This document shows positions 46,313-58,200 of a stretch of 64,000 bases of DNA, piece after piece (positions within the stretch are counted from its first letter, which is position 1; each line of letters starts with the position of its first letter). Position numbers and translations under genes: made by a program. The notes beneath the pieces are model-generated. The model was not told the origin of the DNA. It saw only the letters and a list, made by a program, of their open reading frames with translations, and made no database searches. Where the stretch lies: NCBI RefSeq assembly GCF_947179165.1, contig NC_077242.1:56662097-56726096 (forward strand), written 5' to 3'. The DNA is from Solanum dulcamara (lineage: Eukaryota; Streptophyta; Magnoliopsida; Solanales; Solanaceae).

Positions 46313-46846
46313 TGCGATCTTAAAGGGAATATTAGCATCCGAGTGCTTACAAAAATTAGAAAAGTAGTAGAGAAAGAAATAAATTGTTTGTTAGATGCCC
46401 AAATGGGCCAAACCAAATGCTAGCAAGTCCTAACTGGGGCGAGGGGGAGTGTCAATATCGAGTCAAGGTCCTCCGGTGGGCGCTCTCCTGTTCAGGTATC
46501 GTTCGGGAAGGAGAACTTGATGAAATCTTTCGGGTCAAGCCTTAGGAGATAAGAAGGAGAATATCACCTTAATTGTCTTCCACATCTGGGCCATCGGGCG
46601 GTCTATCTCTATGTTCTTCCTCCTCTCCCATCTCATCTGGCGGCGGAGCATCGCGACCTCCAAAGCAATGGAAGGTGGCACTAGAGCTGAGGGTCTAGCA
46701 AAGGATCCTCCTAGATGGCTTCAGACCACAACTAAGTCCTCCTCCAAGCGGGAAGCTAAAAAAGGTGCCTACGACTGAGTGGGAGGGACCCCTCCTCCTC
46801 CTCTCTTTCATCCTCTGCTCCTATTGCTGCCCGACTGCTATCACCA

Positions 46847-47862
46847 TCATCCGTCCTCTTCGTCTGCCTTTGAAAAAAAGCCTGCCTGATTAGTAAGGGG
46901 TGAAAGGGGGGGATCCATGGGGAGTACCTCATCAGAGACTAGAAGTGGTACCTCTGTCATCTTGCACATAGCAGTGATCAGTCCCGGCAGAAAGAACGCA
47001 TTTTTATCGCCCCAGTAGAACATCTTCCATTCGAAAATGATCTGGGCCCCCACATTCAGTCCTATGCCCTGTATGGCGCAAGTCACCACTAAAGCCTTTA
47101 GAAAGGTCACGTCAGTGAGGTTTCAGAAAGGAAGGACCCTTCTGGCCACCAAATGTAGTCATCTCTTGGAATCATCTAACTAGTCAGTGTTGGTGATGCC
47201 TTTTATACTGGGCCAATGGACCCTATTTTGGTTCTTCGGAGCCACTAAAGTATCCTGTAACCACTCCAAGTGCATTTCTCTCAACTTGGCCTCATAGTCC
47301 GCATTAGTGGTGTCGAGTACCTCGAGCATAACATTTATGTAGTGGGAACTTAGTGGGATGTCCACTCCTTAGATGCAGATGGTGGGGTGAGAGTCGTCTC
47401 AATGCACCATAGGAAATATGGTGTAGAACTCCCTCACCAACCTGAGCGCACAACAGTGGGAGTTTCAGTCAATGGGCACTCTAACTCCTCCAGACGGGCA
47501 TAGAAGTTTCACCACTCCCGTCATGGAGAAGCCACTCTCACCAAGAACTTTGTATTCTGATAGTCATGGTGTCTACCCCAGCTGGCGACATCGAGAAAGC
47601 GGACGAATGGTGGGTTGGCATCATCATTGTGAGCTATAGTGGTGTAACCTGCAAATTTCCATAAGGATACAGTTAGAACCCGATGGTGTTGTATGAAAAT
47701 GGAGGAAAATATAGACCTGAAGGCGAGGTTCTGCCTTGCAAAATCCCTCCAAAGCGACATGATTCCGCTAAAGCGGCCCCGCCAGAGCGGGATGAAGGCC
47801 GCTCTGGTGGCCTTTATCTGGGTCGAACACCGAGATGTGTTATTGCGTTTCCTTACCCCCAA
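46847..47862 (-). pseudogene. Putative plant-transposon-associated protein, antisense inside the 13-kb element
   Basis: Minus-strand pieces in order are 47862-47521 (FVRFLDVASWGRHHDYQNTK near its end), 47365-47180 (LREMHLEWLQDTLVAPKNQN, RVHWPSIKGI) and 47110-46847 (MTFLKALVVTCAIQGIGLNV, KNAFFLPGLITAMCKM). They match the order of the 'putative plant transposon protein' domain that is abundant in Solanaceae repeats, whose function is unknown. Gaps and frame changes between the pieces show decay. The orientation is opposite to the host element. Confidence 0.65.
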
Positions 47863-48040
47863 TCATGTGTTTTCTTCAAAACATTTACAAGTCGATGCTC
47901 TTAAAGTACCCTAATACCCTTTTATACAAATAATTTTGCTTAAAACTCCAAAAAGTTGGCCTGATCAAAGTTTTGGCCAAGAACACTTTTCAACTTCCAC
48001 ACCCCTTTTTTCAGAACCGATTCGGGTGAAACCCATTGTC

Positions 48041-50918
48041 AACCTTACGCCCAATACATAGTGAAGATTTTGTGAACGTAAGGGAAGGATCCATGCTATG
48101 TTAATCTATCAATGCAAGCAAGTTATTTCAAAAAGTTGAATTACTACCCCATAGACCTTTCTACTCAATTGATTCTTAACATGCTATCGTTGGTATGTAT
48201 ATAATGGCGTAATATAAAGATTGAGTTAGATTCTTGCCGTAGATTAGATGTTCGGAGCTAGGAGTTTGAGAGATGTTTTGGAAGTTAAAGGGTGAGTGTT
48301 AATATAAAGATTGAGTTAGATTCTGTTATGTCGGAAAAAGACAGTTTAAAATTAATTTCAATTTTTTAGAGAAAAAATCACTTTTAGAAAAGAAGAGACG
48401 CCATTTAATTTTTTAAAGAAATTAAAAAAATTTAATTTAAAAGACCCTAACAAATTTAAGTCTTAAAAATTCAGAGAAAAAGGTACGAGGTTCTTATTTC
48501 CACTTTGAGAGAGTGTTACGCAATCTCAGTGGCCGCTAACGAGCGGTTATCTGATGATTTGAAAAATTATTTGACTAACTTTTGAAAATATTAATTTAAA
48601 AGAAAATGAAGACTTTAAAATTATTATTTTTTTAGAAAAAAATGATCAAACTTAAACATTGAAAATAATATACATGTGTATAAAAAAAGTAAAAGTTTAT
48701 TAAACAACTAAGTAAAGGTAGAAAATCATTTAAAGAGTAAATTAACATGAATTAATTTATCTTTAGGGGAATCTAATTAAGTTAAAATAAATTAAAATTA
48801 ATATCTAAGCAAGCATAAATAAATAAGTAAATAAATTATTAGAACCCGAATAAAAATAAATAAATAATACATGAAAATTTGGTCCGACACTTAGTTTTTG
48901 TACGTCTGGACTAAGCTGTTGGGCCATCTGCGTTTTGGGCCTTAAGCACAATTTTACTGTATATCGTAGCTATATATACACTGTATATTGGGTTGTATGT
49001 ATGTTGTATATAGTGTATACAATATTATTTCTATATATCAAACTGTATACACACAATATACCACCTGTTTGTTCCTTATATTTGTTGTATATCACTATAT
49101 ATCATATTGTATATACACCATATATTAGTGTATACACCATTATTTTCTTACATATCGGGCTGTATATATAATGTATATCAGTGTATATGACACTGTTTTT
49201 CATCTCTATTCCATGTATACAATCCAATATCAATATTCAAATTATGTATATTAGCCTCTTTTCTATGTATCAACTTTTCAACAATTCGAGCAAGAAGATG
49301 GAAGACTCAAAACTCAATGATATGCAAGGATGGAGTCCAAAGATGGACTCGAATTGATATCACATGCACCAAAATAAAATTAAATCAACATTTACTCATT
49401 TTAAGTTAAATCAAGAAATATATCCTGATATTTTAAGTTATGAAATTGATGGGCATCCTAGAAGTGAGTAATAACATGCATATATGTAGACAAAGAAAAG
49501 GAAAAAATAAATATATTCAAGTAAATAAAGAACACATATTTAATATATATGCTATACACGCTCAAATTTTAATAAAAGAATTAAATTAATTAGGTCATGA
49601 AAGTTCTAATTAAATAACATCTTAAGGCCCGACCACAAGGGTTTATTGTACGCAACCCTTTTTAAGCATATTTTTGTTATCTAAATCATGTTAAAAGAAG
49701 AAATTGAAATCATGAAAATCTATATTGTCAAAAAAAACTACTTGAAAAAATAATGAACAAAACTAAGAGCTTTCATGAAGTAATTCTAAAACATGATAGC
49801 TAATTAATCCTAACACATTCTAATTATAAGAAATTTTTATCATTAATCGAATTATTCTTAATACATGCTAACTAAAAAAATAAGACTACGAATCAACTAA
49901 GTATAAAACATGAAATAATTAAATAAAATAAAGCTGAGAATTTTTTTTACCTCTTTCCGGGCAGCAAGACTGAAGAGGACGAGCAAAAGACAACTTCACC
50001 ACCACCCAAGAGCCTGATGGAACTCCAATCCACAAAAAGAAAAAAATGAAAATTTAGACTCGAACCTTCGTGGGTTCGATATTATAAGAACACTATTTTT
50101 AGCCTAAATTTCGACTTCAATCTCCTATTTTACTTGAAGAAAAATATAGATTGAAAGTTAGAAATTTTCACAACTTTTAGGCTGGGGATAAGAGTCCAAA
50201 ATCCTAGCCAAGTTAAAAAAATTTCTAACTTTGGGGTGGCTAAAAAACCTCTCACTCCTTCTCTCTTCTTAATAAGAATATGAGCCTTTATATAAGCTTC
50301 AAAACCCCCAAACTCCTCAAGGATTTTCGATGTGGAGATTGGGGAATTTTTTATTTCTTTTTTAGAAAAAACTTAAAATTTTAAAAATGCAAACTATAAT
50401 TAAACTAACCTAACTAACATTGTATTTAATTAAAAAAAATATTTTTGAGATGATTTTCGAATAACTACATAAATAGTAATCAAAGATATAGTTATATAGA
50501 AATATGTATATTATATAAAATTTATAAAAAGATAAAAATAGTTAAGAATAACATGAAAATATCTTTATTTTTATAAAAGCCAATTATTTCAAAATGTTCG
50601 AAATTCAAAGAAACTCGATAGCTAATTTGCATTGTGGAGGATCAAAATTGGGTGTCAACAAACCTTACGCCCAAAATATTGTGAAGACGTTGTGGACGTA
50701 AGGGAAGGGTCCATGCTATGTTAATCTATCAATGCAAGCAAGTTATTTCAAAAAGTTGAATTACTAGCCCATAGACCTTTCTACTCAATTGATTCTTAAC
50801 ATGCTGTCGTTGGTATATATATAATGACGTAATATAAAGATTGAGTTAGATTCTTACCGTAGATTAGATGTTCGGAGCTAGGAATTTGAGAGATGTTTTG
50901 GAAGTTAAAGGTGAGTGT
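48041..50918 (+). repeat. 259-bp direct repeat flanking a solo LTR
   Basis: The segment 48041-48299 (AACCTTACGCCCAA to GGTGAGTGT) recurs at 50661-50918 with a handful of differences. The interval is 48324-50660 plus a 24-base echo (48300-48323) of an internal part of the repeat (TAATATAAAGATTGAGTTAG). This is far longer than a transposon target duplication. Confidence 0.88.
48324..50660 (-). mobile_element. Probable solo LTR of the TGTTGACACCC family
   Basis: On the minus strand the element begins TGTTGACACCCAATTTTG at 50660 and ends CCGACATAACA at 48324: 2337 bp with TG and CA ends and no coding content. The same opening occurs at 63192 on the plus strand, which supports a family. A TATA-rich patch with repeated GTATA words lies at 48955-49200. 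No 5-bp target duplication is seen. Confidence 0.68.
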
Positions 50919-51243
50919 AAGAAGAATGGGGAGAAACCATTATTCTCCCCTCCTTTTCTATCCAACACCCTGCCAGAGCAGTAGGGGTCCCTCCCCAATG
51001 GCCCCACTCCAGTGGGGAGGAACCCACTAGAGCGGGATGGTACATACAGACAAGATAGGTGGTCGGGGTCGAATTAGATCCTCATCGAATGTTAATCCAA
51101 GGTATTTCATGCCTTAGCTTAGGAGTATGCGAACTTTCTGTATGCCATGGCTAATTAGTCGTTGTTTTAAGTGTGCCCCAATCAATTCGTAATCATTTTC
51201 TACTTATCATTTAGGAATGAACGAGGGGTAAATTGGTATCTAT

Positions 51244-52531
51244 TGTAACGACCCGAACTGTCATTAATTAGGGAACGAAAGAACTATAAGGAAAATATGT
51301 CAACTAGGGCCCACGATCCCCTAGAGCGGAATAGTCCTGCCATAATGGCGCCTCTTCATCGAGATTCTTGTCGCCGGAGCAGAATTTCTTATTTCCCTAC
51401 TTCTTCCAAAGTGTAAGTTATAGACGAGGGTTATTGCAAAAACCCTCAAAAAGGCTGCTTAAGACTTAGGAAGGAGGGAGGAAGGAATCTCAACCTCGGA
51501 GGATTTCCAATCGGCAAATTTCAGGCTTATCTTGTCTGCTAGACATCTGGAATCAAGGATTGGAGCTACGTTACCTCTCCGCAGCTACTTGGCTTTAGGT
51601 AGGCTAGGCTTCTCTTATCTTAGTAGTTAAATCTATACCTGTTGCATAGTATAAAGGGGTTTCATAATTAGGCTCTGGGTCACGGGCAGAAATATGGGTG
51701 TTTTCAGTGGTCAAACTAGATGTAACATGGGTAAATAAGTTGTATAATGATTTTGGGGAAATTTTGTATTGGTATTCTCATATTTAGACTTGTAAGTTCG
51801 TAACTGCCATAATTGTACATATATTGGTAGGAAAAATAAGAAGGATTGTAATAAACCCTAGGGGTTAGCAACTTATCTTAATTGAGTGCAAGAACCCGAG
51901 TAATTGTATATGCATTAATAATGTTTGCTTCTTGTAGCTTTAAATGTGGATTGTTGTGGTTGTGAGGATTGGTTGTCACGTTTCGATACATTCTTAGATA
52001 GAGATTCACGTTCTGATATATTACTGGATCGGGTGTCACATTCTGGCAGTTCTTGAATCGAGTGTCACGTTCTTACATATATATAGTTGAGTCTGGTTCC
52101 ATGAGGGGGCCAAGTGTGTGTGGATGGTTCCATGAGAGGACCCGATGATATCTGTCATTTTGTGTAGAATAGTGAGTGTAACTGTTAATGGACTAAAGGG
52201 TAAGACTCTTATAAAATAACCCCATTAATTTTTAGTTATTATTAGTTACGGGCTGAGAGTCAGCATAGGCTCATTCGTGGATAAGACTGCGGGGACTTGT
52301 GAGGCCATATTGTGATGTGTGATATTCTATACCTTAGGGCTTAATAGTAGAGGTTGATTATTGGCAGAGAGTAGATTTCATTAGGGTTAGATCAGGTGGT
52401 AGTGGTCATTCGTACTTGTTACACAAGAGGAAGAGTTAGTTAAGAGGCGTAGTTATGATATGACTAGGTCATTTCTGGTAAGGTAAATGGGTTAAGGCTA
52501 GTGGTGGTTGTGTTGCCCATGAGTAGGTAAA
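51244..52531 (+). repeat. 3' LTR of the 13-kb element, first part
   Basis: It opens TGTAACGACCCGAAC and aligns with the 5' LTR from its first base, with many substitutions. It runs until GAGTAGGTAAA, where a solo LTR is inserted. Confidence 0.85.
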
Positions 52532-55086
52532 TGTAACGACCTAGCCTGTCGTTATCTAAAAATATTTGCAGTAAAGGTATACAAATCTTATTCATCATAA
52601 GGTTATTATCAATACCTTGGTATGCGAGTGCATTTGTTGTGAATTAAGGTCGTGCTATGCTCATATCTCAAAGTTGAGCTGAAAGTGTTTTTTCGATTTA
52701 GTTTTGGACTTGAGTTCAAACTAAGGTGTACTTCAAATGACCATATCTTTTAGCCTATAATGTATTAGGTGGCCCATGACCTATCAAATTATGAGTCTTC
52801 TTTCCAACGCCACCGAATTTACCTCATTTAGAGTAAAAAGTTATGCTCTTTTTACTAAGCGTTATTTTTGCTGAAGCTGCTGTGGCGAAAATTAGGCGGT
52901 TGTGGCGGGACCGCCAGAGCGAGATGGTCTCGCTGTGGTGGGACAGATGGAATTTAAAGTCTAAAAAACCCCAGAATGGTTTATTTCATTCCCTCTTAGT
53001 TCTTAAAAGATCATAAGCGACCTAGGCTGATTTTTTTACTGATTTCCACTCTAATTTGTGCTAAAGGTAAGTAATTTACTTCCTAAACTTGGAATTCAAT
53101 TCCTAGAACCCACAATTGTTGGTAGGTGATCATTGATGGAGGGTTTTGTCTTGAAACTAATAGAAGGAAAACCCTAGTTTTGGTGTAAAAATCATGAGTT
53201 TGGCCTAGGATTTGGGATTTACATATAATCTGGAAATATTTAGGCCATTTGTGATTGATATTGTATTATACTATTAGTTTAGACCAAGAACAATCTAAAG
53301 TTTCACTAAAAGAGTCAAAGTTCTTGATCAAACTTCTGCAGCAGTTGTTTGGTGCCCAGGTAGGCTAGGTTTCTCAATTGAGTAGTTATAAATTTGTTCC
53401 CATTGCATAATGTATCATAGATTGATGGGAGATTTTATTTTTAGGCCTTCGGGCATGGAGTCTGGATGGATGAATTTGTTGTTATTGTTGTTTATAGTAG
53501 AAATGTACTATGTAGGTCATGATTATGCTATGACGAGTGATGATAGTCTAGTTCTTGATTGTTAATCTTAATACTTCTTGTCGATATGGTTAATGGTCCT
53601 TTTAAAGTTAATATGTAAGGAAATTGCTGGGTTAGAATTCGTTGTGGACTGTGATTATGCATTGTGATTATGATATTCGATCGGGTGTCGTATTCCGACA
53701 CATATAGTAGATTGAGTGTCATGTTTCGACACATATATTAGATCGATTATCGCATTTTGACACATATATAGGATCGGGTGTCACGTTCTGACACATACTA
53801 AATATTGGATTGGGTGTCATGCCAATATTTTAATAGTTTGGGTATGGGTTCCATGAGAGAACCATTGTGTGGCTATCATCTGTAAATTGATCTTAACTAT
53901 ATGTGTGATGATATAGAAACTGACATGATGATAATTGAGCATGCCCATTCTGTGTAATAATTGATATGAAAGGACTGAAGGTCCAAGTGTTACCATTTTA
54001 ATAGTTATAATTGAGATTTACACAGTGAAACTATATATTGCAATTAAAATGGTAAATTAGTAATATGCTTCTATATATATACATGTTCAGATTATGTTAT
54101 GGTTGCTATATGCATCTATATCATAGGTGTGAGGTCGTGGTAAACAAGAGGAGAGAAGGTAATGTGTGGTTTAACAAGATTAGTGACGTAGAGTCAGATA
54201 TTGATGGTGTACTGTTGGTATATGTGAAAAAAGGGGATTGTAGGAGAAGTCTCAGTTACTGTCTCTGGCTAGGCCGCTCTGGCGGGAGGAATCCTGTTGT
54301 GGAGAGGCCGCTAGAGCGGGATAGGTCCCTCCACAGCAGGCCAGTATGGTTATGAGGTAAGTCTTAGTTCACTTGAATGTTTACCTCTTCCAAGTGAGAT
54401 GTTAATTATTCTAGGGTCAGGTATTGGTGTGAAAGCTAAAGGTAATAGACTTATTAGATAGAGTTAGTAGTGGCCCATAGTTTGGAAACTCCTCTATGTG
54501 ATAGAAGGGTTAGGCCTTGATTTGTATTAGAGTTGGCAGTGGACCAACTAGAAGGGATGAAAGTTAGGCTTGAACGAATTTAATGAGGTTATCGAGAATA
54601 GTAAGAGTTACGCATAAAGTCTTGGCGGTGTATTTCTTAAGACCATATTTTCTTCTCATTGAGTTCTTTATATTATGTTATGGATATCGGGTTGAACGAT
54701 GATGCCTACTAGTATGTGTTGTTTGTACTGATACTACTCTTACTATGCCACTTGGCATAGTCTGGTTGCTGGGTCAGTGATGTTTCTTAGGTGAAGACAA
54801 AGATGATTCTCCAACAGCTTCTACTCTTTCTTCCCTATTGGTGGAAACTATGTCATTACTTTATTTATACGTTGTATCTTTAGAAGCTCTTGTACCTGTT
54901 CAGACTAGTATCCTTGTGGGTGTTAGTATATTTTTGGTAATAAAACTTAGAGTTTTAAAATTTTCAATTATGGTGTATTCTTAACTTTTAGTTTAGTATT
55001 TGACAATTGTTAAATTTCCGCATGTTATTTTTGTAAGGATTTTCCTATCTAGGTGTTAGAGTAGTTGCCCGGGTTGGGTCGTGATA
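52532..55086 (+). mobile_element. Solo LTR nested in the 3' LTR
   Basis: It opens TGTAACGACCTAGCC and ends GGGTCGTGATA. GTAAA (52527-52531) and GTAAG (55087-55091) are a 5-bp target duplication with one change. The 5' LTR of the host element shows the uninterrupted target, GGGTAAGGTAG. The interior has a dyad array at 53682-53815 and a GCCACTTGGCATAG dyad near 54750, so it is a relative of the host element's LTR. No internal domain remains. Confidence 0.83.
53682..53815 (+). repeat. Array of TGTCnnnTTnnGACA dyads in the solo LTR
   Basis: Four units each contain words such as GTGTCGTATTCCGACACATA and GTGTCACGTTCTGACACATA, spaced about 30 bases apart. Most can form a short hairpin. Confidence 0.8.
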
Positions 55087-55091
55087 GTAAG

Positions 55092-55992
55092 GTAGTCGGC
55101 TGGCTTGATGTTAGGGTGTTTCTTGAGGACCTTGTGGGCCTATCCAAATTGACATGAATCTCAATGACAATGACCAAGAATTGACAATTGGTAACGTTAG
55201 TAAATATAGAATACACGTAATCCAACAGAAAAATTACTTTTTTGGCATTGTTCATTTTGAATATTCAGTTTAAATAAGTTGTATCTTTCTCAGATTAAAT
55301 TCTTTTGTTTAGGGAAGGAATTCACTCTAAAAGCTAGTCTTCTTTTATCCAAAGAATTCGATGCAGTTAGCGAGAGTCGTGGTAGTTCAATTTGAACCTA
55401 CAAGTCTCAACCTCACAAATCAGATTTGGTAGTGAACTGTGGATAGTAAGAGGGTGAAGCACTAAAAAGGTGAGAGTAAGGAGTTATTTGTAAGTTATTG
55501 TGGGTGGGAACATAGACCTTTACTGCTCATGATCTCTCTTATTTTCCTATGTATCATACAGTGGGTATCAAATTGACCGATGATGCCTATCAGTACGTGT
55601 TATTTGTACTGACACTACTCTTGCTATACCACTTGGTATAGTCTAGTTGCAGGGTCAGTGGAGTTTCTTAAGTGAAAGTGAAGACAATTATCTGGCAGTT
55701 TCTACCCCTCCTCCATCGTGGTTGGAGTTGTGTCAATTTTTTTATTTTATATCCTGTCTCTGTAGAGATTTTTTACCTGTTTAGACTAGTATCATTGGGG
55801 GAGGGGGTGTTAGAATGTTTCTTACAATAAGCCTTGAATTTTAAATTTAACACTGGTGTTTTTATAACCTTTCAGGCTCATAATTGTATTTTCTTTGACT
55901 TCCGCTTTGTTAATTCTATTTAAAGGGTAAGGGTTCTCTTACTTAGGTGTTAGAGTAGGTGTCCACACGGCTCGTTGGGTTGGGTCGTGGCA
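55092..55992 (+). repeat. 3' LTR of the 13-kb element, second part, with a 250-bp insert
   Basis: It resumes at GGTAGTCGGCTGGCTTGATG and ends GTCGTGGCA. Against the 5' LTR it has about 250 extra bases at 55140-55395 (from TATCCAAATTGACATG to TAGTTCAATTTG). The insert has no coding signal, and I could not find a target duplication for it. Confidence 0.8.
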
Positions 55993-55997
55993 TGCCC

Positions 55998-57886
55998 AAT
56001 GCATAAAATATAAGAAAATCTTGAATCATTTGACTACGAGAACGCATGGAGGATGAGGCGGCTAAGTATGCATTTGAGATCGTGCAAAAAGAATTTGCTC
56101 GTCTAGAAGCTATCGATAGTGCTAAAATAAGAGGTACACCCCTACCTGAGGTCTAACATGGTTTAGAGTGTGTTAAACATGTCTAACCTGGCTGGCCGAA
56201 GCACACACTGCACATATGGTAAAGAAAGAGATCATGAAGAATTGGCTAAAATGGTTATTGTTTGTGGTCTGCCCTATAGCTTTCCTTCACATTCCGACTT
56301 TATTCATTATATTCGACAAGTGTATAACTCATTTTTTCAAGGTTTATCAAGAAATACAATTAAAAAGGATATTTATAAATATCAAGCTAAACATTGTTAT
56401 TATCTTCATTGCTTATTTATTTATTTTGATGATAGAGTATCTATTGTTTCTGATATGGATCGTAATCCTAATGACAATGGTTATTTTATTTTTATTGGTC
56501 ATTGGATTGACTGTGATTGGAATATTCAAAAGCGAATAATAGACTATAAATATGTTGAAGAGAACAAAACTGGTTCTTATATAACCACAACAATAGGTCA
56601 TATTTTGTAATATTTTAAATTATGTGATAAAATAATGAGTGTCGCTTTAGATAATGCTTCTAATAATGTGAAAGAAATTATTTTTTAAAAACCTAGACTT
56701 TGTCCTATTGATAATGATACTTTTCATATTAAGTGTGTTGCATATAATTATAATTTGATAATAAAATATGGTATTTCTAAATATGGAGATTCTTGTAACA
56801 AAATTAGAATTGCTTGTAATTGAATTTTTAAATCTAAATTAAAGGCTAGAATTACAGAATTTAAAAATCGTTGTAATGAATGTGATATTGAATATTGAAG
56901 AACTCTAAAAAAAAGTGCCTACTAGATGGAATTCTTTATTTGAAATGCTTGGAGTTGCTTATATTTATCAATCTCCGATACAATTAGTTTTTAATGCTCA
57001 TAATGCGGAAATTTAAGACTTTGTAAACATGATTGAGAAAAGGCAAAAGAACTTATTGGTTTTTTCAGAATTTTTTATAAAGCTACAAATGCTATTTTTG
57101 ATCAATATTATCCAACTATTTCTTTTGTTTTAGTAAATATTTGCTCTATTTCATCTGAATTTGAAAAATATAAAGGAAAAGATAAGTTTAAAAATTCAAT
57201 TGATTTTATGATTGAAAAAATCAAAAAATATTTTTTTTCTATTCCTCAAATTTATTTGAGTTCTACTTTATTCAATCCATCTTACAAGTTAAAAGGTGTT
57301 GAAAACATTTATGCTAATTTAGAAATTCAATTTGATGAAATTCATATATTGAAGATTGTAAAAATAACATAATAACTAAAAACCTATATGATACATATAG
57401 AGCCATGGAAAAAATGTTCCATTAGTTGTACCACCATCTCATAGACCTAGAAAATATAATTTAGATAAATATATATAAATATATATATTGGTCTTGAAAT
57501 TTCTAACAATAACGATTTTTATGAATATATTAATCAGGGACTGAAAAAGATTAGGGATGGGCATAGAGAACCTAACTATTACTATGGTGGAGAGTTGTGG
57601 AGAATAATTTCCGAATCTTGCTAGGATGGTTCGATATGTACTAGCGGTTCAAGCATCATCGGTAGCTTGGGAGCAAGCTTTCTGCGTGGCAAGATTTGTG
57701 AATGGAGAACATCGATATTCACTAACAAAGGATAGTTTAAAAATATCAATGTTGTTTAGAAATTGGATCAATGTCGAAAGAAGAAATTTTGAACTGTCAA
57801 AATTAGTCAGCCTAGTAGAAGACGAAATAGATGAAATACTTGGAGATAATAGTGATGATGGCATGGAAGCAATAGATGAAGCATGA
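55998..57886 (+). pseudogene. hAT transposase, main part (BED end, catalytic region, dimerisation domain)
   Basis: After the 13-kb insertion the BED region continues. Then 56170-56607 is open and reads ERDHEELAKMVIVCGLPYSF, KHCYYLHCLFIYFDDRVSIV, GHWIDCDWNIQKRI. Later frames give SVALDNASNN (second catalytic Asp region), DTFHIKCVAYNYNL, PIQLVF-like, YYPTISFVLVNICSISSEFE and, at 57626-57886, YVLAVQASSVAWEQAF...GEHRYSL, the C-terminal hAT dimerisation domain. The order and spacing are those of plant hAT transposases. Multiple stops and frameshifts exclude function. The Ala-Trp-Glu in the dimerisation motif replaces the usual Ser-Glu-Ser-type residues. Confidence 0.9.
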
Positions 57887-58200
57887 CAAATACAAGTTCC
57901 AAATAATATTTCCCAAGAAATGATAGAAAATTTACGAAAATAATATTTCAGAAATTACAAAGATTAGTATAATATTCCTGACCTAGTTCAAACAGAATTC
58001 TTCCTAAAAGGTGGCTGCATAGATTAGGTACTCTTTCTAGTATTGTAATTGTATAATTTTATTTATTTGAATAAATATACGACTATTTGCCTTGATTTTC
58101 TTTTAAAATAGTCTTTTATTTAGCACAAGTCATTTTATAAAATTTATTTTTCAACTATTTTTAACATTATCCTACAATAAAATTGAATTTAAAGTTCTTA
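57887..58200. other. 3' noncoding end of the hAT remnant
   Basis: AT-rich, no gene. The hAT terminal repeat probably lay here but is not recognisable. The segment ends in TTA, the target triplet of the next element. Confidence 0.4.

Larger units (their letters stand above)
42966..55992 (+). mobile_element. 13-kb LTR retrotransposon without recognisable gag-pol, inserted in the hAT gene
   Basis: The element starts TGTAAGACCCG and ends GTCGTGGCA. A 5-bp target duplication, TGCCC, lies at 42961-42965 and 55993-55997. The order is 5' LTR, a primer site for initiator tRNA-Met, about 6.3 kb of interior, and a 3' LTR broken by two later insertions. I find no protease, RT or integrase motif on the plus strand, so it is a non-autonomous (LARD-like) or gutted element. 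The LTRs differ at many positions, so insertion is old. Confidence 0.88.

Noticed and set aside
48935..49171. 78-residue hydrophobic Tyr/Ile-rich ORF
   Set aside because: Generated by the TATA-rich repeat within a solo LTR.
54065..54355. 96-residue ORF in the nested solo LTR
   Set aside because: No known domain. It lies wholly within LTR sequence and spans the CCGC-TAGAGCGG words.
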